Shown one piece after another: positions 55,006-64,000 of a stretch of DNA of 64,000 nucleotides (within the stretch, counting starts at the first letter, position 1; the number at the start of each line of letters is the position of its first letter). The notes beneath the pieces are model-generated. The model was not told the origin of the DNA. It did not search any database and was given only the letters and a program-made list of their open reading frames with translations. This stretch comes from Apoderus coryli (Eukaryota; Arthropoda; Insecta; Coleoptera; Attelabidae), in assembly GCA_911728435.2 (NCBI GenBank), contig OU452199.1, positions 6,458,860 through 6,522,859 on the forward strand, given 5' to 3'. The translations under genes were made by a program, and so were the position numbers.

Positions 55006-56201
55006 AAAAGACGGGTTTTTAATGGCCGGTGAGTATGTAGTTTTGTGCATGGCATTTAATATTAAGCTTTGCCTGCAATTTAGTATAGAAGCACTAAATC
55101 TATTTGTGAAACTGGCAAATTAAAAAATCGATAGGCCTGAATGGTTATATTTTTATAATAGCGTAAATAGATTGAATTACTAGTAACTTCGTACCAATAC
55201 GTGTAAAATTAAGTGATATTAGCAAAATAACTTTTCATAAAAAACAATCAAATATTTATGATTAAGTTTTCAAAATTATTTATGATAATTATGAATAAAC
55301 AACAGTAATTATGACTAGTGTAGATAAAGTTTAAAAAAAAAGTAATATCAAAAGCACAATTATACATTTAAGAAAATTATTTCGATTTAATTTTTTCTTT
55401 TTCCTGTTTTTTTTTTTTTTTTTGACAAAGAAGATATTTGTACTTTTTACATAACACACACCTAAACACTATGTATAATTCTTTTTTTTTTTTCAATGTA
55501 GAATATCTTTTGTAAATAAGGTATTTATTATATAAATAATTATAAATTAAAATTTGATATGTACGTATTTAAATGGGTCTTATTCTCTATATTTATTTAT
55601 ATAACGTGCAAGCCCTTGGTTTAATTCGCATTTCCTATATAACTAACAATAAAATAATTTACTCGCCAATGTTTCGCTTATTTATTAAACCATCCTCTGG
55701 GCTGTCTTCAAAAAAACATCAATCCAAGGAACGTGAAATAATTGCAGAAAAAAAATTATTCCCTGACTAACACGAGGAACGATGAATTTTGAAATAGACC
55801 ATAAGATGCTTTAAGAAATTAACAAAACATTGGTGAATTCATTTATTCGTAAGAAATGTTTTGACAATTAAACTCGATATCGCGAAGTTATGTGCAGCAG
55901 AATGAAATCATTTACAATTTATGTTACCAGAAATTGAAAATGCCGCTGTATAATAATTTTCAAAAATAACAAATATTATTTCATCAAATATAAAATATGA
56001 ATGATAAAAATTGAAAATTTTTTTCAACATAATAAGAATAATTGCGACTAATTCGACTAAAAATCAGTAACGTTGATGTTATTTGACTGCGGCAATAATT
56101 TTGAATCTGTCGAACTGTAATATACAGTGTTCCATCTGAAATAAGCAAGTTGGCACCTACTTCCGGTATAACCTCATATGCTCCCGTCGACATAGTTACA
56201 C
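55006..56201. other. Gene-poor stretch
   Basis: AT-rich with long T runs (55415-55430, 55480-55492). At 55660-55710, on the minus strand, GAGGATGGTTTAATAAATAA and GCGAAACATTGG resemble the terminal motif of Penelope-like retroelements. On the minus strand an ATG at 56193 opens 11 codons before a possible GTAGGT donor; a DAZAP2 first exon is conceivable but unsupported. Confidence 0.3.
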
Positions 56202-58386
56202 CATAGAATAAGAAAGCTACGCTAACCAGAAGTTTATCTTGACGATTTCGATGAGATTTTGTGTTCGTTCGCGCGCTTTTGTGCGCATGCTGTCGAATTG
56301 GGTAAAATTCGAATATGGACGAATATTAATGATTGTTTACATTCGTTTATAACATTTTCTAAAAAGTTTTCAACGTTTTTCCATTTTTATTAGTTATTTG
56401 GTTATAAGATTTGTTGAATTCTAGTTTTAAGAACCATAGTGTAATAGTGTTTATTTAATTAACTGTGAACGTGTGAAAGCATAGATTAATAATTGTGTAC
56501 CTACATAAATCTTTGGTGTGGTGAAAGACAACGCCAAATTATTGTAGTAACAACAGCCACAAAACTGGAAAGTTAATAAGATATTTCAGAATTCCGAGTG
56601 ATCCAATAAGGTATGTAATGTACCTTCACAAAATGTTGAATGTTTAAGCTATATTTAGTGTAACCGCAAAGTTTGTAGTGAACATTTTGAGGAGAAAATG
56701 TTTGCTGGTTTTGGCAACAGCAAGCACAAAAGGGAAGCCATACCAACTATTTTTTAAAAGGTGGTTAGCGAGCAAGGTAAATATTTGATGAGTCTTGTGT
56801 GAGTCGTATGGACATAATTAATTTGTTTTAAGTGCTCGCCGATTCACCACAACCATCAACGATATCGGATAGATCTTCTCTGGTTTTTGATGACTTGAAT
56901 TTGGAAAAAACTCCTTAGATAGTAAGTTACTTTTAACTACAAATTCTATCTAGGTATTAGATGAAATTCTAAATTACAGAACAACTGCAAATATCTCCAG
57001 GAATATCTGAGCAATATCCAAGAAAAAAGCCTTGAAAATGGAGGTGCAGAACCTTAAAAGAAAGTTCGATAGAATTACCGGAACTTTCGAACAGACCATT
57101 CGATAAAGAAGATCATATTGAGTTTGTTAAAACTAATTTTAAGGAAGGCTTGGCTAATTTTGTTATTATGCAGTATAATTTATCCAAGAAATCATTGAAA
57201 GGTCGGAGATATACAAGTGAGTTCAAGAAATTAGCCCTAACTGTATATTTTCTTGGATCTAAACTATATCAACACTTACAAGAAACTTTTTTTAGCATTA
57301 TTTTTAACCACAATTCCTGTAAAGTTGAATATTTGAAAGATATTATATTTCAAACAATAAAAAAATTAATTGAATTAGGCTTAATGTGCGGGGTATAGTG
57401 AGCGATCAAGGATCCAACTTTTTAGCTTTCCCGCAGCAAAATGGGGTGCAACCAGAAAGACCGTATTATATTTACCGCGCCCAAATTCCTTAAAATATCG
57501 CCAAAGTATTCCAGAGGACATAATAAAGGTTTGTCAGACTGAGAGAAATGTTAAGGAAAAATAAACTGTTGCCCTCGAGGCATGAGTCTCCAAATTTAAG
57601 TGTAAAAGTAATATTTCTGTGACCTTTTTGTCGTTTATCTTTTTCGTAAGACTCTTGATGACAAGCTATATTTTTTTATTTTTATTGTAGACATCAGCTA
57701 TTTTTTATTTCTATTTAAATTGTTCCATATTATTTATTCAACCCCTTTTCCACTAATAACGAACGCATTGGTAAGCACGTTTTTATGATACATTTCATAG
57801 GTTATATTCTATCAAAGCTATACATAACTAGGCAAAATTTCTTCTATGTTTTGGAAATATTTTTTTTTAAGTTTTTAACCCCCACTATTCCATCTAATTT
57901 TATGGTTAATGTGTTAGGTTATACTCTATTAAACCAAAAAACATAAGTTGGAGTATGAATTTCTTAACTTTTTAAAACCCTCAAGTTAATCAGCACCTGC
58001 ATAATATCTTGTAGTATTTTATAGCTATTATTATGTTTTTATTATTAGTCATACGTATTTTATACTTTTATTTTTGTACTTTTGGTTACCGACGGGTCTA
58101 TGTACATGAGTACGAATGAGACAGAAATAAATATTAGATATTATAATAAAGTTTTTTTTTAAATTAAACATATTTTTTTTATTGCGAAAGTTGCGCGAAA
58201 ATAATCCGCGTATGTGAAATTGTGTACTATTTTAATTGTTAGTACAGAATTTATTGCCCGCTTGTTTGATATTGTGAACAATACTATGTTGCGCACAAAA
58301 TCTGCGCGAGTTTCAAGAAATCCCATACAAATCAATGCTATTTACACGAAGATAAACTTCTGGTTAGCGTAGCTTACTATTCTATG
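56202..58386 (+). mobile_element. P-element-like transposon, degenerate
   Basis: The 2185-bp element has inverted termini CATAGAATA...AAGCTACGCTAACCAGAAGT flanked by a 7-bp direct repeat GTTACAC (56195-56201, 58387-58393). It encodes a THAP domain followed by P-superfamily transposase pieces. The termini starting CA and the THAP domain fit the P superfamily, which normally makes 8-bp duplications. Confidence 0.82.
56570..57485 (+). pseudogene. P-type (THAP9-like) transposase, broken
   Basis: Pieces in order. A THAP-domain part with RYFRIPSDPIR, then (perhaps across an intron beginning GTATGT near 56612) KVCSEHFEEKMFAGFGNSKH and REAIPTIF. A frame around 57070-57395 has KGRRYTSEFKKLALTVYFLG, the start of the P transposase catalytic region. 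Finally GIVSDQGSNFLAF carries the DQGSN motif with a catalytic Asp. Stops and missing segments show it is dead. Confidence 0.8.
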
Positions 58387-58393
58387 GTTACAC

Positions 58394-59061
58394 TACCTAA
58401 TTTTCAAAATTCTCTATGTATAGTTTTCACACCCTGTATAAAAAAGATTTATATTATCCTGAAAGACGTTTATTAATATATTTTTTCATGAAATAGATTA
58501 TAACGCATACCTGCTACTGAATTTAATAAAACAATAAATTAAACTTGGACTTGATTAAAGAAAAGTAATTAAAATAGTTTGGTCAAAGGCCAAATGTATT
58601 TATAATATAATATGCACATAAGTTTTCGAACTAATTTAATGAATAATATAGAAAATGCGAAATAAACCGTATACTTGTACCACTTCCACCCCCTTTAAGA
58701 AAAACATGCAAAATTAAAAAGCTCAAAATAAATGTTTCAGAAAAATCATTTAAGTATATCAAATTCTCAAACATTCATTTAATGTCAAAAATCAAAAAAT
58801 AAATAAAAAATAAACTCGTGCAAAATCAAAATTTAAATAGAAATAAAATATCAAAATTTATTTGAAATTTTCAACAACCATTTTCATTTATTTTAGTTTG
58901 TGAAATTTTCATTATTTAAATCTTATTGACGTTTGCAATTATATTATCCTCAGGTTGTATATTGTTGTTTATTTGCAAAATATTTTTATTTTTTAGGGAA
59001 CGGAATAAAAAATTACAACAAATTTAAAAACCGCCATCTTGTGGTCTAACGGTTTGCTATA
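58394..59061. other. Gene-poor stretch
   Basis: AT-rich sequence between the P-like element and a mariner MITE. No genes or defined repeats recognised. Confidence 0.35.
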
Positions 59062-59381
59062 CAGGGTGTTTCAAAAAGACCCCGCAATATTTAATGGGCT
59101 GATTTCTCAAGTCATTTTATGGAAAAAAAGTTCCCATATGAATACGTCCAAAATACTAGGTGTTTAAGTTTTTTTTTGTAAATAACGGTTTTTTTAGTTA
59201 TAAGTATCAAATATCTCCTTACCGATTTCTCTGATATTTGGCAGCGTTTTTGCTAGAAATAGGGAATTTATATGGTCCTAACTATGCTTTTGCGGACGTA
59301 TGTTTATGGAAACTTTTTTTTCATAAAATGACCTGAGAAATCACCCCGTTAAATATTGCCGCGTCTTTTTAAAACGCCCTG
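59062..59381. mobile_element. mariner-type MITE
   Basis: The 320-bp element has TA flanks (59060-59061, 59382-59383) and inverted repeats of about 88 bp starting CAGGG(T/C)GTTT(C/T)AAAAAGAC. The arms make up more than half of it. No coding capacity. The CAGGGTG start links it to the long-TIR mariner relatives in this window. Confidence 0.88.
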
Positions 59382-60139
59382 TATATGCCATTATTTATGC
59401 TGACACCCGTAAATGTTTCATTCACTTTTTGATTTATAAAATATCTAGATATACACTAAAGAAAGGTCTTTTGATGTCGTCGATAAGATGAAAAATAAGT
59501 TTCTTAATGAAATTTGAGAAAAGGTTTATTATTAAATTACAAAATGTACAGGGTGAGCAAAACTCGATGTCCCAGCTCTGTTATGAGAAAATGAAAAACG
59601 ATAGAAAAATTTGGAAAATAGGTTCTTAAATAGGATTAAGTGAGCTCCATTTTAACCCATATTTCATTTTGTTTCCAAGTTTGGAAACTGAAGTAAATGA
59701 CGTTATCAACTTTTTTTTTTCAGAAACATACCTATATTTTTGCATAGTTCAAATGAGCTAATTTTTCTAAACAACTTTTGTAAAGAAAAAAATGTGCTAT
59801 CTTCATTCGTTAAAAAATTATAAGAAAATTTATAGGAAAAACTAATATGAAAAATTCGCAACCGTCACAACTTTTACAGAAGTAGGCTTTGAAAACAAAC
59901 TGCAATTATATATGTCAATACTTAAACTAATGGTTGACATATCGTATTCGTGTGATATCTTCTAATATAAGTCAAACATTTGATATTCAGTCAAGAGAGA
60001 AGATACGTATTATCCATCGGTTGTTAATAATAATTACTTATTAAACACTACAAAAACAGATGATATTATTTAATAGTAACTATTATTACCACAGAATTAA
60101 ATATAGTAATACTATAGGTTACTACTAATTAATTATAGG

Positions 60140-60560
60140 AAATCAATCACTACAATAAATTTTCAATGTGACCATCTCCTAGTAAACGCTTATCTATTCT
60201 CCTCCTTACTTCTCTTCCTGAGGCCTTACATAATATTTCTCTTGAGAGTTCATTGCATACATTTCTAATTTTTTCCTTTAAATGTTCTAAGTTATGTGTT
60301 AGCAATTCTTGCTTGGAGCGCCACCCCCGTCATGCTGGAAAAACATATTTGCTCGTAACTGCAATGGCACATTTTCGAGAAGCACAGAAATTGCAAATAT
60401 TCTTCACTGCATAAAATACCTTCGTAAAAGTATGGAGCAATTAAATGCCCGTTAATAATACCACACCAAAGTTAATGCCAAAATGTCCTTCGTTTTCAAT
60501 CGGATTGACAAATAACATGTCAACTTTTTCGTTATGCGTAAACATTTAACATAAAATGCA
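60140..60560 (-). pseudogene. mariner-like transposase C-terminal remnant
   Basis: Minus-strand frames give IINGHLIAPYFYEGILCSEE, FFQHDGGGAPS (second catalytic aspartate) and then a C-terminal helix region LEHLKEKIRNVCNELS ending with DGHIENLL and a stop. The segment with the third aspartate is deleted and frames change at least twice. It belongs to the 59549-63279 element. Confidence 0.7.
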
Positions 60561-60599
60561 CACATTAAATGACGATAAAACTATTTGTCAACCATTAGT

Positions 60600-62912
60600 T
60601 TTATTATGTTCTGTTATATGATGAAATTCTGTCATGTGATTGGTCAATTTTAAACAACATCAATGATATAAACGAGGCCGTTTGTCGATTTTATGATCAA
60701 TTGGAATCCATATTTGATAGATGTGTGCCCACTTTCGCAGGTCGTGTGAGAAAATATTCGTATCCGTTTTGGTATCCACAGCATCTCATTCAAGATATTA
60801 AAAATAAGTCAAAATATCTGCAAAAATGGAAAGAAACAGAATCTCAGTACTATCTTAATATGTTTAAGCAGCTAAGAATACAAGTGAAACAAAAAATTAA
60901 TATCGCATATGGTGAATATCTGAGTGAGGTTCAAAATTCAATTAAAAATTATCCACAGCACCTGTGGAAGTACATTCAAAACAAAAAACGCAAGTCCAGA
61001 ATACCGGGTTCAATGAGAGTTGCACCGGAGGCTTACATTTCTGAGCCACAAGAAATAGTCAATGCTTTTGCAACTTTTTTCGAAAGTGTTTATATGCCAT
61101 CAAATACTGAGGTCACTATAGAATCACAGGATGGTGGTGACTTGGTGTCTCTTGGATTGATTAGTGAGGACGAGGTTAGACGAGCACTACAAAAACTAAA
61201 ACCGAAAATGACATCTGGTGTCGATGGAATCCCCGCTTTTATACTAAAAGACTGTGCGTATGTTTTGGCACAGCCTTTACACATTATTTTTAATATATCC
61301 CTACAAGGTCAAACGTTTCCAGACCTCTGGAAGACGGCACGCGTATGTCCTGTGCATAAATCCGGGGACATTAATAGGATAGAAAACTATCGACCCATTT
61401 CAATTTTATCAAATTTCTCAAAGGTGTTTGAATCGATTATTTATGACAAGATCTTTAACCAAATAAAGAATCGTATAATACCTCAGCAGCACGGGTTTTT
61501 CCAGAAGAGATCAACTGTCACAAATCTTGTCGCTTTCCTACAACAAGTGTATCCTATAATGGGCAAGGGTCTTCAGGGCGATACAATCTATACAGACTTC
61601 TCTAAAGCATTCGATAAAATAGACCATAATATACTATTACGAAAGATGCTTCACTTTGGCTTCCAGGAGTCTTTAATTTCATTTTTTGAATCATATTTGA
61701 ATCGACGTATGCACTTCGTGCAATACAGTGGTTTTAAGTCTCACTCTTACTTGGCCACAAGTGGCGCTCCCCAAGGTAGTAACCTAGCCCCCCTGTTATT
61801 TGCAATATTCGTTAATGACATAGGAACGCACCTTTCTAGCAATTATTTACTTTTCGCAGATGATCTTAAACTATTCAGAGCTGTTCACTCCAAAGATGAC
61901 TGTGATGTACTACAGAGAGATCTGGATATGCTTGAGGATTGGTGTACTGTGAATAAGCTTTATTTAAACCTCGATAAATGCAAATATATAACATACACAA
62001 GAAGACGCCGCACTGTTTTTTACAATTACAGACTCTATGGCGCTGCTCTTGATAAATGCACTGTTATTAAAGATCTTGGTGTGTTCATTGATAGCGAATT
62101 AACTTTTAATTATCATGTTTCCGAAACAAAGAAAAGGGCGCTCAAATGTCTGGGATTCATTTTTAGAACCACGAACTCATTTAACAATACTGATTGTATT
62201 ATAGTGTTGTACAACGCAATGGTAAGATCAAGGCTTGAATATGCTGCCATTGCTTGGTCTCCAATATATGGAGTTTATGTTAACTCTCTCGAAAATGTTC
62301 AACGAAAATTCCTCAAACGACTAGCCTTCAAGATTGATGGTCGGTTTCCTGCCCGGGGATACGACCATCGTTTGCTATTGGAGAGATTTGATTTTCAATC
62401 GCTGGAGATGCGTAGGCATTTTTCCTCTCAGTGTTTTATATTTGGTCTGATTAATGGTCTTATAGACTGTTCGCAATTGTTGGAGATGTTGCGGTTTAAT
62501 ATTCCGCAGTTCAATTCGAGAAGTGCCTATCTCTTCAGAGTACCTCCGGTGCACGCAAATTATGAAACAAGAGCTCTCAAAGCGTGTAATTTCTGTAATA
62601 CTTATTATATCTATACTAGCATTAATTACTTCAATGAGAATCCCAACAGATTTAAGCGTGATTTGAGGAATGTTCTGAGGGAAATGATTCAATAGATTCC
62701 ATGTACTTGCTCAGTGAAATATATCCATACGATCCTATATGTTTGTATTGTATTTTTGCTACTGTCACCTTCAGTTTGTTACTTTTGTAAATTTATTATT
62801 ATTATTTGTATTTACTATACATATAATATTATATTCATAGCAGTTGTCTTGTAATTGGGTTGTCACCTGTTAGACAATAAAGAGTTATTATTATTATATT
62901 ATTATTATTATT
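60600..62912 (+). mobile_element. 5'-truncated non-LTR retrotransposon (LINE)
   Basis: Contains an open reverse-transcriptase frame, a 3' UTR with GACAATAAAGAGTTATT, and a (TTA/ATT)n tail at about 62885-62912. ORF1 and the endonuclease part of ORF2 are missing. Motifs fit the Jockey/I-like group of LINEs; the exact clade needs a tree. The 5' junction is approximate because no target duplication was recognised. Confidence 0.82.
60608..62695 (+). CDS. LINE reverse transcriptase (ORF2 C-terminal part, open)
   Basis: The frame is open from about 60608 to TAG at 62693-62695, roughly 695 codons without a lesion. It begins in the linker after the endonuclease (SCDWSILNNINDINEAVCRF ... FDRCVP), then has the reverse-transcriptase motifs in order: NYRPISILS, the GFFQKRSTVTNLV finger, YTDFSKAFDKIDH with the first Asp, SGAPQGSNLAPLLF, and FADDLKLF with the catalytic Asp pair. 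A thumb and a C-terminal domain follow (NLDKCKYITYTRRR, LEYAAIAWSP). In a full element it would copy LINE RNA by target-primed reverse transcription. The intact frame suggests recent insertion. The true ATG is lost with the 5' end. Confidence 0.85.
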   Translation, partial: VLLYDEILSCDWSILNNINDINEAVCRFYDQLESIFDRCVPTFAGRVRKYSYPFWYPQHLIQDIKNKSKYLQKWKETESQYYLNMFKQLRIQVKQKINIAYGEYLSEVQNSIKNYPQHLWKYIQNKKRKSRIPGSMRVAPEAYISEPQEIVNAFATFFESVYMPSNTEVTIESQDGGDLVSLGLISEDEVRRALQKLKPKMTSGVDGIPAFILKDCAYVLAQPLHIIFNISLQGQTFPDLWKTARVCPVHKSGDINRIENYRPISILSNFSKVFESIIYDKIFNQIKNRIIPQQHGFFQKRSTVTNLVAFLQQVYPIMGKGLQGDTIYTDFSKAFDKIDHNILLRKMLHFGFQESLISFFESYLNRRMHFVQYSGFKSHSYLATSGAPQGSNLAPLLFAIFVNDIGTHLSSNYLLFADDLKLFRAVHSKDDCDVLQRDLDMLEDWCTVNKLYLNLDKCKYITYTRRRRTVFYNYRLYGAALDKCTVIKDLGVFIDSELTFNYHVSETKKRALKCLGFIFRTTNSFNNTDCIIVLYNAMVRSRLEYAAIAWSPIYGVYVNSLENVQRKFLKRLAFKIDGRFPARGYDHRLLLERFDFQSLEMRRHFSSQCFIFGLINGLIDCSQLLEMLRFNIPQFNSRSAYLFRVPPVHANYETRALKACNFCNTYYIYTSINYFNENPNRFKRDLRNVLREMIQ

Positions 62913-63281
62913 GACAGATATCAGCAGTTTGTTTCCAAAGCCTACTTGTTTAAAAGTTGTGAAAGTTCCCAATTTGTGATCCTAGTTTTTCCTACAAATT
63001 TGCGTTTAATTTTTTAACGAATGAAGATAGCAAATTTTTTTCTTTACAAAAGTTGCTTAGAAATATTAGCTCTTTTGAACTATATAAAAATATAGGTATG
63101 TTTCTGGAAAAAAAAAAGTTGTTGACGTCATTTACTTTCGTTTCCAAATTTGGAAACAAAATCAAATGTGCGTTAAAATGAAGCTTACTTAAACCCATTT
63201 AAGAATCTCTTTTCAGAATTTTTATATCGTTTTTCATTTTCTCATAACAAAGCTGGGACATCGAGTTTTGCTCACCCTGTA

Positions 63282-64000
63282 CGTAAGCTGTATAATGTTT
63301 ACTCAACCGTGAACAGAATAATTGCATCGTGTATAGTAAGCTAAATTTTCTGCAAAATGACCAACGTCCACAATAAAACCGGCGTTTTGTATAGTGAATG
63401 ACCTTGAGGATAACGTTCAAATATCAAAACGTCAACGTGACCACTAAATTAAAACTGTAAAATAAGTTGAAGCTATTGAAAATTTCAAATTCCATGCATT
63501 ATACTATTCTAATATTAGATATTATGTAAATAAATAATAAAAAATAATCATAAGAAAAGAAGCGATTGGATTCAGGATTTGAAGGGATCGAGTAGGATAC
63601 TGTGTAAATAAAAATCAAATGGAATTGAAAATAATTGAATATATTATGGATATTTTGGGAATTTGTTAAATAAAACCAAATATCTACATGCTACTTTTAG
63701 ACACTACTCTCTCTACAAGCATGCATATATTTTAATATTCATGATGTGTCCATCATATCTCTAAAGTGTGAAATATGAAATGAAGTTCCTCGTATGCAAT
63801 TGCAAGGACTATCAAATGGCAGAATGTGCTCTCAACTTGAAAGAAGATGCTGTATACAGTATATCCAAGAATGTGGATAACAAAACGACAAATGGACTAA
63901 AAATTGAAAGATACGAAAAAAAGTTATTCTTGATAAAAAATTTTGCTTGTCGAAAAAATAAGAACTAGGTACTATGAAAAAAATTATTTTTATTAAACCG
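63282..64000. other. Right-edge stretch
   Basis: AT-rich. A 66-residue frame at 63768-63968 (Cys/Lys-rich, starting MKYEMKFLVCNCKDY) runs close to the window edge and matches no family I know. It could be chance or the start of something that continues outside. Confidence 0.3.

Larger units (their letters stand above)
59549..63279 (-). mobile_element. long-TIR mariner relative split by a LINE
   Basis: TA-flanked (59547-59548, 63280-63281). Ends are CAGGGTGAGCAAAACTCGAT, with inverted repeats of about 365 bp: 59549-59920 and 62914-63279. Between the arms lie a minus-strand transposase remnant and a 5'-truncated LINE whose (TTA)n tail abuts the inner end of the right arm. The LINE therefore inserted into the mariner relative. 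Confidence 0.82.

Noticed and set aside
56132..56193. First coding exon of the DAZAP2 homologue on the minus strand
   Set aside because: An ATG followed by 11 codons and a GTAGGT is present, but the phase after GTAGGT does not fit the next exon, and the P-like element's target duplication lies within two bases upstream of the ATG.

Overview
The window looks like nuclear DNA from an insect, probably a holometabolous one. The evidence is AT-rich sequence, GT-AG introns of 55 bp to several kb, zinc-finger-associated (ZAD) C2H2 genes (a family expanded mainly in insects), and a dense mix of DNA transposons, non-LTR retrotransposons and tRNA-derived SINEs. The order cannot be settled from sequence alone. 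No rRNA, CRISPR array or bacterial-type operon is present.

Host genes. (1) Positions 3-2114 (+) hold the 3' part of a ZAD-type zinc-finger gene cut by the left edge. (2) 7852-14184 (+) is a complete three-exon paralogue. (3) 24265-27480 (+) is a more diverged three-exon ZAD gene with the same exon plan and a striking row of (V/I/T)QT motifs. (4) 18443-18923 (-) carries the last two coding exons of an SLC46-like (folate-transporter-like) major facilitator. (5) 39605-50508 (-) carries four coding exons of a DAZAP2 homologue whose introns are packed with transposons; its first coding exon was not found.

Layout. 1-4390 and about 12165-16690 are two copies of a segmental tandem duplication containing ZAD genes 1 and 2. 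Each copy carries a private transposon: a DD41D mariner at 2578-3913 in copy A and a hAT element at 15589-16638 in copy B. The other copy keeps the corresponding empty site. 16640-24264 is mostly intergenic, with the SLC46 exons, a PIF/Harbinger element with a SINE nested in it, and a MITE. 27481-39604 is gene-poor, with a LINE remnant, a fold-back repeat and a dead mariner. 39605-50508 is DAZAP2, holding a Tigger-like element into which a nearly intact pogo/jerky-like transposon inserted, reverse transcriptase remnants, and a mariner relative with about 470-bp inverted repeats. 50509-64000 is transposon-rich: piggyBac, Tc1, long-TIR mariner, P-like element, a mariner MITE, and a mariner relative split by a 5'-truncated LINE.

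The host genes show no shared pathway. The ZAD proteins are probably nuclear DNA-binding regulators, the SLC46 protein a membrane transporter, and DAZAP2 a small adaptor. What ties the window together is transposon activity, readable here from target-site duplications, paralogous empty sites and nesting order.
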